This document shows positions 24,834-33,911 of a stretch of DNA of 64,000 nt, piece by piece; position 1 is the stretch's first letter, and every line of letters begins with the position of its first letter. Where the stretch lies: positions 122,138-186,137 of the forward strand of contig NZ_BMUF01000016.1 of assembly GCF_014650055.1 (NCBI RefSeq), read 5' to 3'. Both the position numbers and the translations under genes were made by a program. The notes under the pieces are model-generated. The model did no database searches and was not told the origin of the DNA. It was given only the letters and a program-made list of their open reading frames with translations. Source of the DNA: Streptomyces malachitofuscus (GTDB lineage Bacteria; Actinomycetota; Actinomycetes; Streptomycetales; Streptomycetaceae).

Positions 24834-24869
24834 CAGAACGGGCCGCACGCGCGCGTACGGCCCGTTCTG
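24834..24869 (-). terminator. Terminator after ppa
   Basis: CAGAACGGGCCG (24834-24845) pairs with CGGCCCGTTCTG (24858-24869); the loop contains the palindrome ACGCGCGCGT and could extend the stem. It lies about 20 bp after the ppa stop in the direction of transcription. Confidence 0.8.
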
Positions 24870-24890
24870 CGTCTCGCAGCGGGGGAGGGC

Positions 24891-25382
24891 TCAGTGGCCG
24901 CCCGTCTCCTTGAAACGCTTGTAGGACCGCTCGATCTCGGCCTCGGCGTCCACCCGGCCCACCCAGTTGGCGCCCTCGACCGACTTGCCCGGCTCCAGGT
25001 CCTTGTAGACCTCGAAGAAGTGCTGGATCTCCAGGCGGTCGAACTCCGACACGTGGTGAATGTCGCGCAGGTGCTCCACACGCGGGTCCGTCGACGGGAC
25101 GCACAGCAGCTTGTCGTCACCGCCGGCCTCGTCCGTCATGCGGAACATGCCGATCGCGCGGCAGCGGATCAGGCAGCCCGGGAACGTCGGCTCGTCCAGG
25201 ATGACCAGCGCGTCCAGCGGGTCGCCGTCCTCGCCGAGGGTGTTCTCGACGAAGCCGTAGTCGGTCGGGTAGGCGGTCGAGGTGAAGAGTCGACGGTCCA
25301 GGCGGATCCGACCCGTCTCGTGGTCCACCTCGTACTTGTTCCGCGAACCCTTCGGGATCTCGATCGTGACGTCGAACTCCAC
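24891..25382 (-). CDS. ppa: Inorganic pyrophosphatase (soluble, family I)
   Basis: 163 residues from GTG 25382, chosen because GGAGGAG stands 6 nt upstream; ATGs at 25397 and 25406 are in frame but poorly placed. Family I residues are visible: FDVTIEIPKGSRNKYEVDHETG, TAYPTDYGFVENTLGEDGDPLDALV (metal-binding Asp cluster) and the C-terminal ERSYKRFKE. It hydrolyses pyrophosphate to two phosphates and so pulls DNA, RNA and activation reactions forward. Cytoplasmic. Divergent from dacB across a 79-bp gap. Confidence 0.96.
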   Translation of the reverse strand: MEFDVTIEIPKGSRNKYEVDHETGRIRLDRRLFTSTAYPTDYGFVENTLGEDGDPLDALVILDEPTFPGCLIRCRAIGMFRMTDEAGGDDKLLCVPSTDPRVEHLRDIHHVSEFDRLEIQHFFEVYKDLEPGKSVEGANWVGRVDAEAEIERSYKRFKETGGH

Positions 25383-25461
25383 CGGACGCTCCTCCATGAT
25401 CAGCACATAGTTCTGGTGGTTAAGTGTCCCTCACGCAGGTGTGTGATCGCGAAAGGGGCTG

Positions 25462-27087
25462 GTGGTCGTGCCAGAGCTGAGGCCTTGGCGGGCCGCGGGA
25501 CCGCACGTCGTGCGGATCGCGGACGCCGTACGGTCGCGTCTCGCCCGGACCGCGGAGAGCGTTCGACCACGTCCGGGGCGCGACACCGCGGCCGTCGTGC
25601 CACGGTCCGCACGGCCGGACCGGCCGGGATCACCGCAGGTCCCGCGGGTCGCGCGGCCGAAGACCTGGCAGTTCACCGCCACCGCCGCCACCGCCGGTCT
25701 GGCGCTGGCCGCGGGTGTGGTGACCGCCGCCGGTCCCTGGGACTCCTCGGGCCAGCGTACGGCCGAGCGCCACCGGGCCGTGGCCCTGGAAGCCTCGCGT
25801 GGCACAGATCACGGCGGCAGCCGCGCCCACGCCGGTACGCCCCCCCGGGGACCGCAGGCCGCCCCGCCGGCCGCCTCGGTGCTCACCGGACTCGGCGGCA
25901 CCGCCACCACCGCCCGGTCCGCGCCCGCCGCGAAGAGCCTCGCCGCCGTTCTCGACCCGCTGCTGAAGACCTCGGCCCTCGGCCGCCGCTCCGCCGCCGT
26001 CGTCGACGTGGCCACCGGCGAGCGGCTGTACGGCACCGGCTCCGGCGACGCCCTGATCCCGGCCTCGACCACGAAGATCGCCACCGCCGTCGCCGCGCTC
26101 TCCGCGATGGGTCCCGACCACCGCCTCACCACCCGCGCGGTGTACGAACCCGACACCGAGGAGGTCGTTCTGGTCGGCGGCGGCGACCCCACGCTCACCG
26201 CCCGCAACGAGACCCGCGGCCTCGCGGACCTGCGGGACCTCGCCGAACGGACCGCGGCCGCCCTGGCCAAGCGCGGTGTGCGCGAAGTGACGCTGTCGTA
26301 CGACACGACCCTCTACAAGGGCGCCGCGATGCACCCGATCGGAGTCAATCCGAACCTCGCCGCCGTCACCCCCCTGATGGTCGACGAGGCCCGCACCGAC
26401 GACTCCACCAGCGGCCCCGCCCCCCGGGTCGCGGACCCGGCGGCCGACGCCGCGCGGAAGTTCGGCGACCTCCTCGAGAAGCACGGCATCAAGGCCACGC
26501 CCCCCGGCCCGTCGAAGGCCACCACCCGGGCCACCACCCTGGCCACGGTCGCCTCGCCGCCGCTCGCCGTCCTCGTCGAGCGGATGCTGACCAACAGCGA
26601 CAACGACCTCGCCGAGGCCCTCGCCCGGCACACCGCCCTGGCCACCGGCGGCACCGCCGACTTCGCCGGCGGGGGCGCGGCGATCACCGCCCGCCTCAAG
26701 CACCTCGGCCTCCCCGTGAAGGGCGCCGACGTCAAGGACGGCAGCGGCCTCGACCGGCGCGACGAACTCACCGCCGACCTCCTCACCGCCCTGCTCGTCA
26801 AGGCCGGTGACCCCGCCCACCCCGAACTGCGCCCCGCCCTCACCGGTCTGCCCGTCGCCGGCTTCACCGGCACCCTCGCCGGCCGCTACACCGACGGCGC
26901 GGCCGGCGTCGTACGCGCCAAGACCGGCACGCTCACCGGCGTGAACACCCTCGCCGGCACCGTCGTCGACAAGGACGGCCGCCTCCTGGCCTTCGCCTTC
27001 CTGGCGAACAACACCCCCGGCCCGGCAGCGGCCCAGTCCGCCCTGGACAAGGCCGCCACGGCCCTGGCGACCTGCGGCTGCCGGTGA
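25462..27087 (+). CDS. dacB: D-alanyl-D-alanine carboxypeptidase/endopeptidase (PBP4, S13)
   Basis: 541 residues; GTG 25462 (GTG 25468 also possible) with AAAGGGG upstream. An N-terminal cytoplasmic Arg-rich part (1-70), a membrane/signal segment (WQFTATAATAGLALAAGVVTA, about 72-92), then the S13 catalytic fold: SxxK in PASTTKIATA (about 202), SDN-type motif in NSDND (about 377) and KTG in AKTGTLTGVN (about 487). It trims or cleaves peptidoglycan cross-links outside the membrane. The long N-terminus before the membrane anchor is longer than in E. coli DacB. Confidence 0.92.
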   Translation: MVVPELRPWRAAGPHVVRIADAVRSRLARTAESVRPRPGRDTAAVVPRSARPDRPGSPQVPRVARPKTWQFTATAATAGLALAAGVVTAAGPWDSSGQRTAERHRAVALEASRGTDHGGSRAHAGTPPRGPQAAPPAASVLTGLGGTATTARSAPAAKSLAAVLDPLLKTSALGRRSAAVVDVATGERLYGTGSGDALIPASTTKIATAVAALSAMGPDHRLTTRAVYEPDTEEVVLVGGGDPTLTARNETRGLADLRDLAERTAAALAKRGVREVTLSYDTTLYKGAAMHPIGVNPNLAAVTPLMVDEARTDDSTSGPAPRVADPAADAARKFGDLLEKHGIKATPPGPSKATTRATTLATVASPPLAVLVERMLTNSDNDLAEALARHTALATGGTADFAGGGAAITARLKHLGLPVKGADVKDGSGLDRRDELTADLLTALLVKAGDPAHPELRPALTGLPVAGFTGTLAGRYTDGAAGVVRAKTGTLTGVNTLAGTVVDKDGRLLAFAFLANNTPGPAAAQSALDKAATALATCGCR

Positions 27088-27104
27088 CCTGAAAGGGGGG
27101 CTGG

Positions 27105-27215
27105 GCAATAAGGGGCGCGGGGAACTGCGCAAAAATCGGAGGTCTGGGGCGCAGCCCCCAGGGACGGGACGGGAACGGGCGGCGGGGGCGAGAACCGGAA
27201 AGCCCAGCACCTCCA
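27105..27215. repeat. Streptomyces intergenic repeat with terminator hairpin
   Basis: The block beginning AATAAGGGGCGCGGGGAACT and containing CTGGGGCGCAGCCCCCAG (hairpin 27144-27161) is a sequence type seen between many Streptomyces genes. It follows dacB and may end its transcript. The rest of the 200-bp gap (27088-27287) is GC-rich and holds nothing else recognised except the zincin leader. Confidence 0.65.
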
Positions 27216-27287
27216 CGGCCCCACGACCGGCGCCCCCACCACTTCGCCGCCCTGCCCCGAACCGGGCCACTCACGTACCGTTGACGC

Positions 27288-28421
27288 ATGACGAGCATCG
27301 GTGGTGCTGCCTCTTCCGGGATGGTCGACTGGAATCTCGCGGTCGCGACCGCGACCCGGCTCATGCGACCGGGCCCCGACGTGAGCCGTGACGAGGCCCG
27401 CGCCGTCGTCGCGGAACTGCGCAGGCACGCGAAGGCCTCGGAGGAACACGTCCGGGGCTTCACTCGTCTGGGCACCGAGGAGACCCACGACACCCCCCTC
27501 CTCGTCGTCGACCGCCCCGGCTGGGTCCGGGCCAACGTCGCCGGCTTCCGCGAACTGCTCAAACCACTCCTCGGCAAGATGCAGGAACGCCGCGGCAGCG
27601 GCCCCGGCAACGCGGTCCTCGGCGCCGTCGGCGGCAAGGTCACCGGCGTGGAACTGGGCGTACTGCTGTCCTTCCTCGCCTCCCGCGTCCTCGGCCAGTA
27701 CGAGACCTTCGCCCCCGCCACCCGCGACCTCCCGGCCGGCGCGAACGGCGGCGGACGGCTGCTGCTCGTCGCCCCCAACATCGTCCACGTCGAACGCGAA
27801 CTCGACGTCGAACCGCACGACTTCCGCCTGTGGGTGACCCTCCACGAGGAGACCCACCGCACCCAGTTCACCGCCGTGCCCTGGCTGCGGGACCACCTGG
27901 AGGGCGAGATCCAGTCGTTCCTGGGGGAGACCGACGTCGACCCCATGACCGTCCTGGAACGCGTCCGCGAAGCCGCCCAGTCGCTCGCCGGCGGGCGCCC
28001 CGAGGGTGAGGAGGGCGACGAGGGACGCTCCCTCGTCGAAATCGTGCAGACGCCCGCGCAGCGCGAGATCCTCGGCCGGCTCACCGCCGTCATGTCGCTG
28101 CTGGAGGGCCACGCCGACTTCGTGATGGACGGCGTGGGCCCCCAGGTCGTGCCGACCGTCGCCGAGATCCGGGAGAAGTTCCAGCAGCGCCGGGCCAAGG
28201 GCGCCTCCCGCCTCGACATGGCCCTGCGCAAACTGCTCGGGCTGGACGCCAAGCTCCGGCAGTACCGCGACGGCGAACGCTTCGTGCGCGCGGTCGTCGA
28301 GGAGGTGGGCATGGACGGCTTCAACCGGGTGTGGACCTCCCCCAACACGCTCCCCACCAAGGCGGAGATCGCCAAACCGGCGGACTGGATCACCCGGGTG
28401 CACCGCAAACCGGAAGCGTGA
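27288..28421 (+). CDS. Zinc-dependent metalloprotease-like protein (zincin, DUF2342)
   Basis: 377 residues, ATG start. The motif LWVTLHEETHRTQF (about 181-194) is a HEXXH-type zinc site (HEETH), with a downstream HADFVMDGVGPQVV region expected to give the third ligand. The family is annotated variously as zincin-like, DUF2342 or 'coenzyme F420 biosynthesis-associated', and is common in actinobacteria. No signal peptide, so it is cytoplasmic. Substrate unknown. It precedes tilS with a 193-bp gap and is in the conserved dacB-zincin-tilS-hpt-ftsH order. Confidence 0.85.
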   Translation: MTSIGGAASSGMVDWNLAVATATRLMRPGPDVSRDEARAVVAELRRHAKASEEHVRGFTRLGTEETHDTPLLVVDRPGWVRANVAGFRELLKPLLGKMQERRGSGPGNAVLGAVGGKVTGVELGVLLSFLASRVLGQYETFAPATRDLPAGANGGGRLLLVAPNIVHVERELDVEPHDFRLWVTLHEETHRTQFTAVPWLRDHLEGEIQSFLGETDVDPMTVLERVREAAQSLAGGRPEGEEGDEGRSLVEIVQTPAQREILGRLTAVMSLLEGHADFVMDGVGPQVVPTVAEIREKFQQRRAKGASRLDMALRKLLGLDAKLRQYRDGERFVRAVVEEVGMDGFNRVWTSPNTLPTKAEIAKPADWITRVHRKPEA

Positions 28422-28614
28422 GCCCCGCGCCCCTGTCATGCGACGGATCCGGCCGATGGCAGACGGACGCCCCTCCAATCACCCGTCCGAGGGACCGTGG
28501 GCCTTGGGCAGGCGTGCAATGCTCGGGGAACGGCCCGGTTCTGTCACCATCTACACACTCTGCGTGACCGAACCTCGGGCTCACCCCCCGAAAACTTCAT
28601 GAAGGGAACCGGAC

Positions 28615-29640
28615 ATGGGTCCCCATCCTGCGGTCGCGGCGATACGCCTGGCGGTCCGCCGCGTCCTGACCGACATCCTCGACGACCACGGCCGAACGCC
28701 CGGCCGGCACCCGCACGAGCTGCCCTCCTCCCCGCTCGTGCTGGTGGCCTGCTCGGGCGGCGCCGACTCCATGGCGCTCGCCTCCGCCCTCGCCTTCGAA
28801 GCCCCCCGGCTCGGCATCCGCGCCGGCGGCGTCACGGTCGACCACGGCCTCCAGGCCGGCTCCGACCTGCGCGCCGCCGAAGTCGTCGTGCGCCTGCGCG
28901 AACTCGGCCTCGACCCCGTCGAGTCCGTCGCCGTCACCGTCGGACGAGACGGCGGACCCGAAGCCGCCGCCCGGGACGCCCGCTACGCCGCCCTGGACAC
29001 CGCCGCCGAGCGGCACGGCGCCGCCGCCGTCCTGCTCGGCCACACCCGCGACGACCAGGCCGAGACCGTGCTGCTCGGCCTCGCCCGCGGCTCCGGCATC
29101 CGCTCCCTGTCCGGCATGGCCGCGGTCTCGGGGGCCGACGGCCGTTACCGGCGCCCCTTCCTCCAGCTCGATCGGCAGACCGCCCGCAAGGCCTGCATGG
29201 TCCAGTCCCTGCCCGTCTGGGACGACCCGCACAACGCCGACCCCGCCTACACCCGCTCCCGGCTCCGTCACGAGGGCCTCCCCGCCCTGGAGAAGGCCCT
29301 CGGCAAGGGCGTCGTCGAAGCCCTCGCCCGTACGGCCCAGCTCTCCCGCGACGACGCCGACGCCCTCGACGCCTGGGCCGGCCGGGTCGAGGCCGGCGTC
29401 CGCGACGCCGACGGCCGCCTGGAATGCGCCGCGCTGCACGCCCTGCCGCCCGCCGTGCGCCGCCGCGTACTGCGCCGCGCCGCCATCGAGGCCGGTTCCC
29501 CGGCCGGTTCGCTGTTCGCCCGCCACATCGAGGAGGTCGACCGGCTGATCACCGGCTGGCACGGTCAGGGGGCCATCAATCTCCCCGGCCGGGTCGTCGC
29601 CCGCCGGCAGGGTGGCAGACTGGTGATTCGGCAGGGCTGA
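28615..29640 (+). CDS. tilS: tRNA(Ile)-lysidine synthetase
   Basis: 341 residues, ATG with AAGGGAA upstream. The PP-loop ACSGGADSMALA (about 45-56) binds ATP; GHTRDDQAETVLLGLARGSG and RPFL are TilS signatures. It converts C34 of the CAU anticodon of tRNA-Ile to lysidine so that AUA is read as Ile. It lacks the long C-terminal domains of E. coli TilS, normal for actinobacteria. Probably transcribed with hpt, 68 bp downstream. Confidence 0.94.
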   Translation: MGPHPAVAAIRLAVRRVLTDILDDHGRTPGRHPHELPSSPLVLVACSGGADSMALASALAFEAPRLGIRAGGVTVDHGLQAGSDLRAAEVVVRLRELGLDPVESVAVTVGRDGGPEAAARDARYAALDTAAERHGAAAVLLGHTRDDQAETVLLGLARGSGIRSLSGMAAVSGADGRYRRPFLQLDRQTARKACMVQSLPVWDDPHNADPAYTRSRLRHEGLPALEKALGKGVVEALARTAQLSRDDADALDAWAGRVEAGVRDADGRLECAALHALPPAVRRRVLRRAAIEAGSPAGSLFARHIEEVDRLITGWHGQGAINLPGRVVARRQGGRLVIRQG

Positions 29641-29708
29641 ATCCGGACCCCACCGACCCGTACGAGTCGCGGGGCGGACCGGACCGGCCGGTGGGACGAC
29701 CGAAAGTG

Positions 29709-30269
29709 ATGCGGGTGGACGCGAAAGACATGGGTGCCGACCTCGAGAAGGTGCTCATCACCAAGGAAGAGATCGACGCCAAGCTGGCCGAGCTGGCGGC
29801 GAAGATCGACGCGGAGTACGCGGGCAAGGACCTGCTGATCGTCGGCGTGCTCAAGGGCGCGGTGATGGTGATGGCCGACCTCGCCCGGGCGCTGTCCACC
29901 CCCGTCACCATGGACTGGATGGCCGTGTCGTCGTACGGGGCGGGCACCCAGTCCTCCGGTGTGGTGCGGATCCTCAAGGACCTCGACACCGACATCAAGG
30001 GCCGGCACGTCCTGATCGTCGAGGACATCATCGACTCCGGACTGACCCTCTCCTGGCTGATCTCCAACCTCGGTTCGCGCGAGCCCGCCTCCCTCAAGGT
30101 GTGCACGCTGCTGCGCAAGCCCGAGGCTGCCAAGGTCGCCATCGACGTGGAATGGGTCGGCTTCGACATCCCCAACGAATTCGTCGTCGGTTACGGCCTG
30201 GACTACGCCGAGAAGTACCGCAACCTCCCGTTCGTCGGTACGCTCGCCCCTCACGTCTACGGCGGCTGA
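29709..30269 (+). CDS. hpt: Hypoxanthine phosphoribosyltransferase
   Basis: 186 residues from ATG 29709 (GTG 29706 directly before it is an alternative). The PRPP-binding loop LIVEDIIDSGLTLSWL (about 104-119), the phosphate/PPi loop GVLKGAVMVMADL (about 49-61) and C-terminal VVGYGLDYAEKYRNLP are intact. It salvages hypoxanthine and guanine with PRPP. In actinobacteria and Bacillus the tilS-hpt-ftsH order is conserved. Confidence 0.95.
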   Translation: MRVDAKDMGADLEKVLITKEEIDAKLAELAAKIDAEYAGKDLLIVGVLKGAVMVMADLARALSTPVTMDWMAVSSYGAGTQSSGVVRILKDLDTDIKGRHVLIVEDIIDSGLTLSWLISNLGSREPASLKVCTLLRKPEAAKVAIDVEWVGFDIPNEFVVGYGLDYAEKYRNLPFVGTLAPHVYGG

Positions 30270-30301
30270 ACCCCAGGGCCCGGCCCGCCGTACGTTGATC
30301 G

Positions 30302-30327
30302 GGAACCCCGGCGGGCTCCGCGGCGTT
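30302..30327 (+). promoter_or_regulatory. SigR-like promoter of ftsH
   Basis: GGAAC (30302-30306), exactly 18 bp, then GTT (30325-30327): the same one-mismatch SigR pattern as before the DedA gene. It lies in the 188-bp gap after hpt, giving a leader of about 120 nt. Confidence 0.5.
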
Positions 30328-30354
30328 GGAGCATGCGTGGACGCGATTGCCGGC

Positions 30355-30378
30355 TGTCCCCCGCAGCTTCGGGGGACA
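30355..30378 (+). promoter_or_regulatory. Hairpin in the ftsH leader
   Basis: TGTCCCCCG (30355-30363) pairs perfectly with CGGGGGACA (30370-30378), loop 6 nt. It lies between the SigR-like promoter and the start codon, so it is either the hpt terminator or a leader structure. The following GCTGGGGTACC also occurs before the DedA gene (22070s). Confidence 0.5.
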
Positions 30379-30457
30379 ATGCTGGGGTACCGTCCGAAGA
30401 ACAGCCTTTATCAAACTCACTATGGCAGGAGGGACGGGGCGGCACCGCTCCGTATGG

Positions 30458-32500
30458 ATGGACGTGAAGCGATACTTCCGTGGGCCGGTCATGTGGATCG
30501 TGCTGGCCGTCCTTGCCGTGGTCGTGTTGATGCAGGTCGTCGGCTCGTCGGGCGGCTACAAGACGGTGGACACAGGCCAGGTCGTCCAGGCGATCAATGA
30601 GAACAAGGTCGAACAGGCCAAACTGACCACCGGCGACGAGCAGACCATCAAGGTCCAGCTCAAGGACGGCCAGAAGGTCGAGGGCAGCTCGAAGATCCAG
30701 GCGAGCTACATCGGCGACCAGGGCGTCACCATCGCCGCTACGCTGCAGGACAAGTTCCAGAACGAGCAGATCCCGGACGGCTACACGGTCTCGCCGTCCA
30801 AGCAGAACCCGTTCGTGAGCATTCTGCTGTCGCTGCTGCCGTTCGTCCTCATCGTGGTCGTCTTCCTGTTCCTGATGAATCAGATGCAGGGCGGCGGCTC
30901 CCGCGTCATGAACTTCGGCAAGTCCAAGGCGAAGCTCATCACCAAGGACACCCCCAAGACGACGTTCGCCGACGTCGCGGGCTCCGAAGAGGCCGTCGAG
31001 GAACTCCACGAGATCAAGGAGTTCCTGCAGGAGCCGGCGAAGTTCCAGGCCGTCGGCGCCAAGATCCCCAAGGGCGTACTGCTGTACGGCCCGCCCGGTA
31101 CGGGCAAGACCCTGCTCGCGCGTGCCGTCGCCGGCGAGGCAGGTGTGCCGTTCTACTCGATCTCCGGTTCCGACTTCGTCGAGATGTTCGTCGGTGTCGG
31201 TGCCTCCCGGGTCCGTGACCTGTTCGAACAGGCCAAGGCCAACGCCCCGGCGATCGTCTTCGTCGACGAGATCGACGCGGTCGGCCGCCACCGCGGCGCC
31301 GGCCTCGGCGGCGGTCACGACGAGCGCGAGCAGACCCTGAACCAGCTCCTCGTCGAGATGGACGGCTTCGACGTCAAGGGCGGCGTGATCCTCATCGCCG
31401 CGACGAACCGGCCCGACATCCTCGACCCGGCCCTTCTGCGGCCCGGCCGCTTCGACCGCCAGATCGCGGTCGACCGCCCGGACATGCAGGGTCGGCTGGA
31501 GATCCTCAAGGTGCACCAGAAGGGCAAGCCGGTCGCCCCGGACGTCGACCTGTCGGCCGTCGCCCGCCGCACCCCTGGCATGACCGGTGCCGACCTGGCC
31601 AACGTGCTCAACGAGGCCGCGCTGCTGACCGCGCGCAGCGATCAGAAGCTGATCGACAACCACATGCTGGACGAGGCGATCGACCGTGTGGTGGCGGGTC
31701 CGCAGAAGCGGACCCGGATCATGTCGGACAAGGAGAAGAAGATCACCGCGTACCACGAGGGCGGACACGCCCTGGTCGCGGCGGCCTCACCCAACTCCGA
31801 CCCGGTCCACAAGATCACCATCCTGTCGAGAGGCCGCGCCCTCGGCTACACCATGGTCCTGCCGGACGAGGACAAGTACTCCACCACGCGCAACGAGATG
31901 CTGGACCAGCTGGCCTACATGCTCGGCGGCCGCGCGGCGGAGGAGCTCGTCTTCCACGACCCGACCACCGGTGCCGCCAACGACATCGAGAAGGCCACCG
32001 GCCTGGCCCGCGCGATGGTCACGCAGTACGGCATGACCGAGCGGCTGGGTGCGATCAAGTTCGGCGGTGACAACACCGAGCCGTTCCTCGGCCGTGAGAT
32101 GGCTCACCAGCGGGACTACTCGGAAGAGGTCGCCGCGCTGGTCGACGAAGAGGTCAAGAAGCTCATCGAGACCGCGCACAACGAGGCGTGGGAGATCCTG
32201 GTCGAGAACCGCGACGTCCTCGACAACCTCGTCCTGGCCCTCCTGGAGCGGGAGACGCTGGGCAAGGAGGAGATCGCCGAGATCTTCGCACCGATCGTCA
32301 AGCGCCCGCCCAGGCCCGCCTGGACCGGCTCCTCGCGGCGCACACCGTCCACCCGCCCGCCGGTCCTCTCCCCCAAGGAGCTGGCACTCACCAACGGGGC
32401 GAACGGCGCGACGCCGGCCATCACCACCGCCAAGAGCACCACGGCGGAGCCCGCCGCCCCGGCGCCGGAGCGGACCCCGGAGGAACGCCCGGAGAGCTGA
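30458..32500 (+). CDS. ftsH: ATP-dependent zinc metalloprotease FtsH
   Basis: 680 residues from ATG 30458 (MDVKRYFRGPVMWIVL); in-frame earlier starts add no conserved sequence. Two membrane helices (about 8-27 and 110-135) flank an extracytoplasmic domain. AAA+ module: Walker A GPPGTGKT (about 211-218), Walker B VFVDEIDAVG (about 266), SRH TNRPDILDPALLRPGRFDR. Protease site HEGGH (about 432) with Asp in GAANDIEKAT. It degrades misassembled membrane proteins and some regulators. The C-terminal tail is Pro/Thr/Ala-rich. Strong terminator after it. Confidence 0.96.
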   Translation: MDVKRYFRGPVMWIVLAVLAVVVLMQVVGSSGGYKTVDTGQVVQAINENKVEQAKLTTGDEQTIKVQLKDGQKVEGSSKIQASYIGDQGVTIAATLQDKFQNEQIPDGYTVSPSKQNPFVSILLSLLPFVLIVVVFLFLMNQMQGGGSRVMNFGKSKAKLITKDTPKTTFADVAGSEEAVEELHEIKEFLQEPAKFQAVGAKIPKGVLLYGPPGTGKTLLARAVAGEAGVPFYSISGSDFVEMFVGVGASRVRDLFEQAKANAPAIVFVDEIDAVGRHRGAGLGGGHDEREQTLNQLLVEMDGFDVKGGVILIAATNRPDILDPALLRPGRFDRQIAVDRPDMQGRLEILKVHQKGKPVAPDVDLSAVARRTPGMTGADLANVLNEAALLTARSDQKLIDNHMLDEAIDRVVAGPQKRTRIMSDKEKKITAYHEGGHALVAAASPNSDPVHKITILSRGRALGYTMVLPDEDKYSTTRNEMLDQLAYMLGGRAAEELVFHDPTTGAANDIEKATGLARAMVTQYGMTERLGAIKFGGDNTEPFLGREMAHQRDYSEEVAALVDEEVKKLIETAHNEAWEILVENRDVLDNLVLALLERETLGKEEIAEIFAPIVKRPPRPAWTGSSRRTPSTRPPVLSPKELALTNGANGATPAITTAKSTTAEPAAPAPERTPEERPES

Positions 32501-32536
32501 TCCGAGGCTCACGGCGCCCCACCGGGCCCGGAATGG

Positions 32537-32580
32537 ATGCCGCGCCCCCCTGGTTCTAGCCTGGGGGGCGCGGCATTTTG
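32537..32580 (+). terminator. Strong intrinsic terminator after ftsH
   Basis: A perfect 14-bp GC-rich stem (32537-32550 with 32563-32576), 12-nt loop and TTTT tail. It separates ftsH from folE, so folE needs its own promoter within 32580-32640. Confidence 0.92.
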
Positions 32581-32640
32581 CGTAACCCGCACTTGAGACG
32601 CGTGCCCCTCACGCGTGAAGGCACAGGAACGAGGCACCCC

Positions 32641-33246
32641 ATGACCGACCCCGTGACGCTGGACGGCATAGCCCCCATCGGCGAGTTCGACGAGAAGCGG
32701 GCCCAGAACGCCGTACGCGAGCTGCTCATCGCGGTCGGCGAGGACCCGGACCGGGAGGGCCTGCTGGAGACCCCGGCACGGGTGGCACGGGCGTACCGGG
32801 AGATCTTCGCGGGCCTGTGGCAGAAGCCCGAGGACGTCCTGACGACGACCTTCGACCTCGGCCACGACGAGATGGTGCTGGTCAAGGACATCGAGGTCCT
32901 GAGCAGCTGTGAACACCATCTGGTGCCGTTCGTCGGGGTTGCTCACGTCGGTTACATTCCGTCGGTCGACGGCAAGATCACGGGCCTTTCGAAGCTGGCC
33001 CGGCTCGTGGATGTCTACGCCCGGCGCCCGCAGGTGCAGGAACGACTCACCACCCAGGTCGCCGACTCCTTGATGCAGATACTGGAACCGCGTGGAGTGA
33101 TCGTCGTCATCGAGTGCGAGCACATGTGCATGTCGATGCGGGGAGTGCGGAAGCCCGGGGCGAAGACCATCACGTCGGCCGTGCGGGGGCAGCTGCGTGA
33201 CCCTGCCACCCGCAATGAGGCAATGAGTCTGATCATGGCGCGATAG
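32641..33246 (+). CDS. folE: GTP cyclohydrolase I
   Basis: 201 residues from ATG 32641 (AACGAGG 7 nt upstream). Zinc ligands are in SSCEHHLVPF (about 88) and ECEHMCMSMRG (about 159), and the GTP-binding part KITGLSKLARLVDVYARRPQVQERLT is conserved. It makes dihydroneopterin triphosphate, the first step of folate synthesis. The other fol genes (folK, folB, folP) lie 1.3-4 kb downstream on the opposite strand. Confidence 0.96.
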   Translation: MTDPVTLDGIAPIGEFDEKRAQNAVRELLIAVGEDPDREGLLETPARVARAYREIFAGLWQKPEDVLTTTFDLGHDEMVLVKDIEVLSSCEHHLVPFVGVAHVGYIPSVDGKITGLSKLARLVDVYARRPQVQERLTTQVADSLMQILEPRGVIVVIECEHMCMSMRGVRKPGAKTITSAVRGQLRDPATRNEAMSLIMAR

Positions 33247-33314
33247 CCCGATTGTCAGTGGTGCCCGGTACGGTCCCCCCGCCGAGTGAATCGCTGATCA
33301 AAGGGGGCAGGGCA

Positions 33315-33488
33315 TTGCACGGGCTACCCAGCAAGCAGGAGCTCTGGACTCTGGCGGGGACGCGCACGGTTCAGACGACGGTGGTGGAGGTGGCGGCCGC
33401 AAAGGCGCGCGAGGTCGTTGACGTGGTCACTGATCGCGTGACGTTCACGCTTGCCGCGCGACAGGAGCTGGCCACGGCCGATGGCTGA
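33315..33488 (+). CDS. Small hypothetical protein (possibly a gene fragment)
   Basis: 57 residues from TTG 33315, preceded by AAGGGGG about 8 nt upstream; longer in-frame starts (TTG 33252, GTG 33258) exist. The sequence LPSKQELWTLAGTRTVQTTVVEVAAAKAREVVDVVTD has coding-type third-position GC but no recognised domain. It overlaps the next frame (ATGGCTGA), suggesting coupling with the frameshifted gene that follows. Family unknown. Confidence 0.4.
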   Translation: MHGLPSKQELWTLAGTRTVQTTVVEVAAAKAREVVDVVTDRVTFTLAARQELATADG

Positions 33489-33875
33489 CGCCGACTGCCT
33501 GACCGGGGCGACCGGGTTGCCGGCCCGCCTGGAGCCGGTGACCCGTCCGTCCGGTTACCTGCAGCGAGACGTGCCGGGCTTTCGCGTACGGGTTGTCTCC
33601 TCGTATCTCGCCGACGCCATGCGGCCGTACGTGGGCGGGACGCGCATCGCCTGCGGCAGCGCTTTCCGCGGGTGGTTCTCCGGGACATCGACACGTTCAC
33701 CGGCTTCCTGGACGGTTACGCCGATGGGGGCGGGTTTCGCCACAAGGGGTGGGGCGGGCGCACTGTGGTCAGCGCCAATGTGCCCTTCCTGGCCGAACTG
33801 GCGCAGATCATCGGTGCGAGATTCACGCCGCGTCCCAAAGGGAGGTCTTCGCAGCTCGTCATCACCGACCGCTGA
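33481..33875 (+). pseudogene. Frameshifted hypothetical gene
   Basis: ATG 33481 starts a frame with good codon bias (MADADCLTGATGLPARLEPV, GYLQRDVPGFRVRVVSSYLADAMRPYVGG) up to about 33665. There the bias moves by one frame, continuing as PRVVLRDIDTFTGFLDGYADGG and LAELAQIIGARFTPRPKG to a TGA at 33873. One base missing from the C run near 33666-33667 would join the two into a protein of about 131 residues. Family not recognised. Real mutation and sequencing error cannot be told apart here. Confidence 0.5.
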
Positions 33876-33911
33876 CGGGTCCGTCGGCGGTCCGCCGGAG
33901 GAACGAAACCT

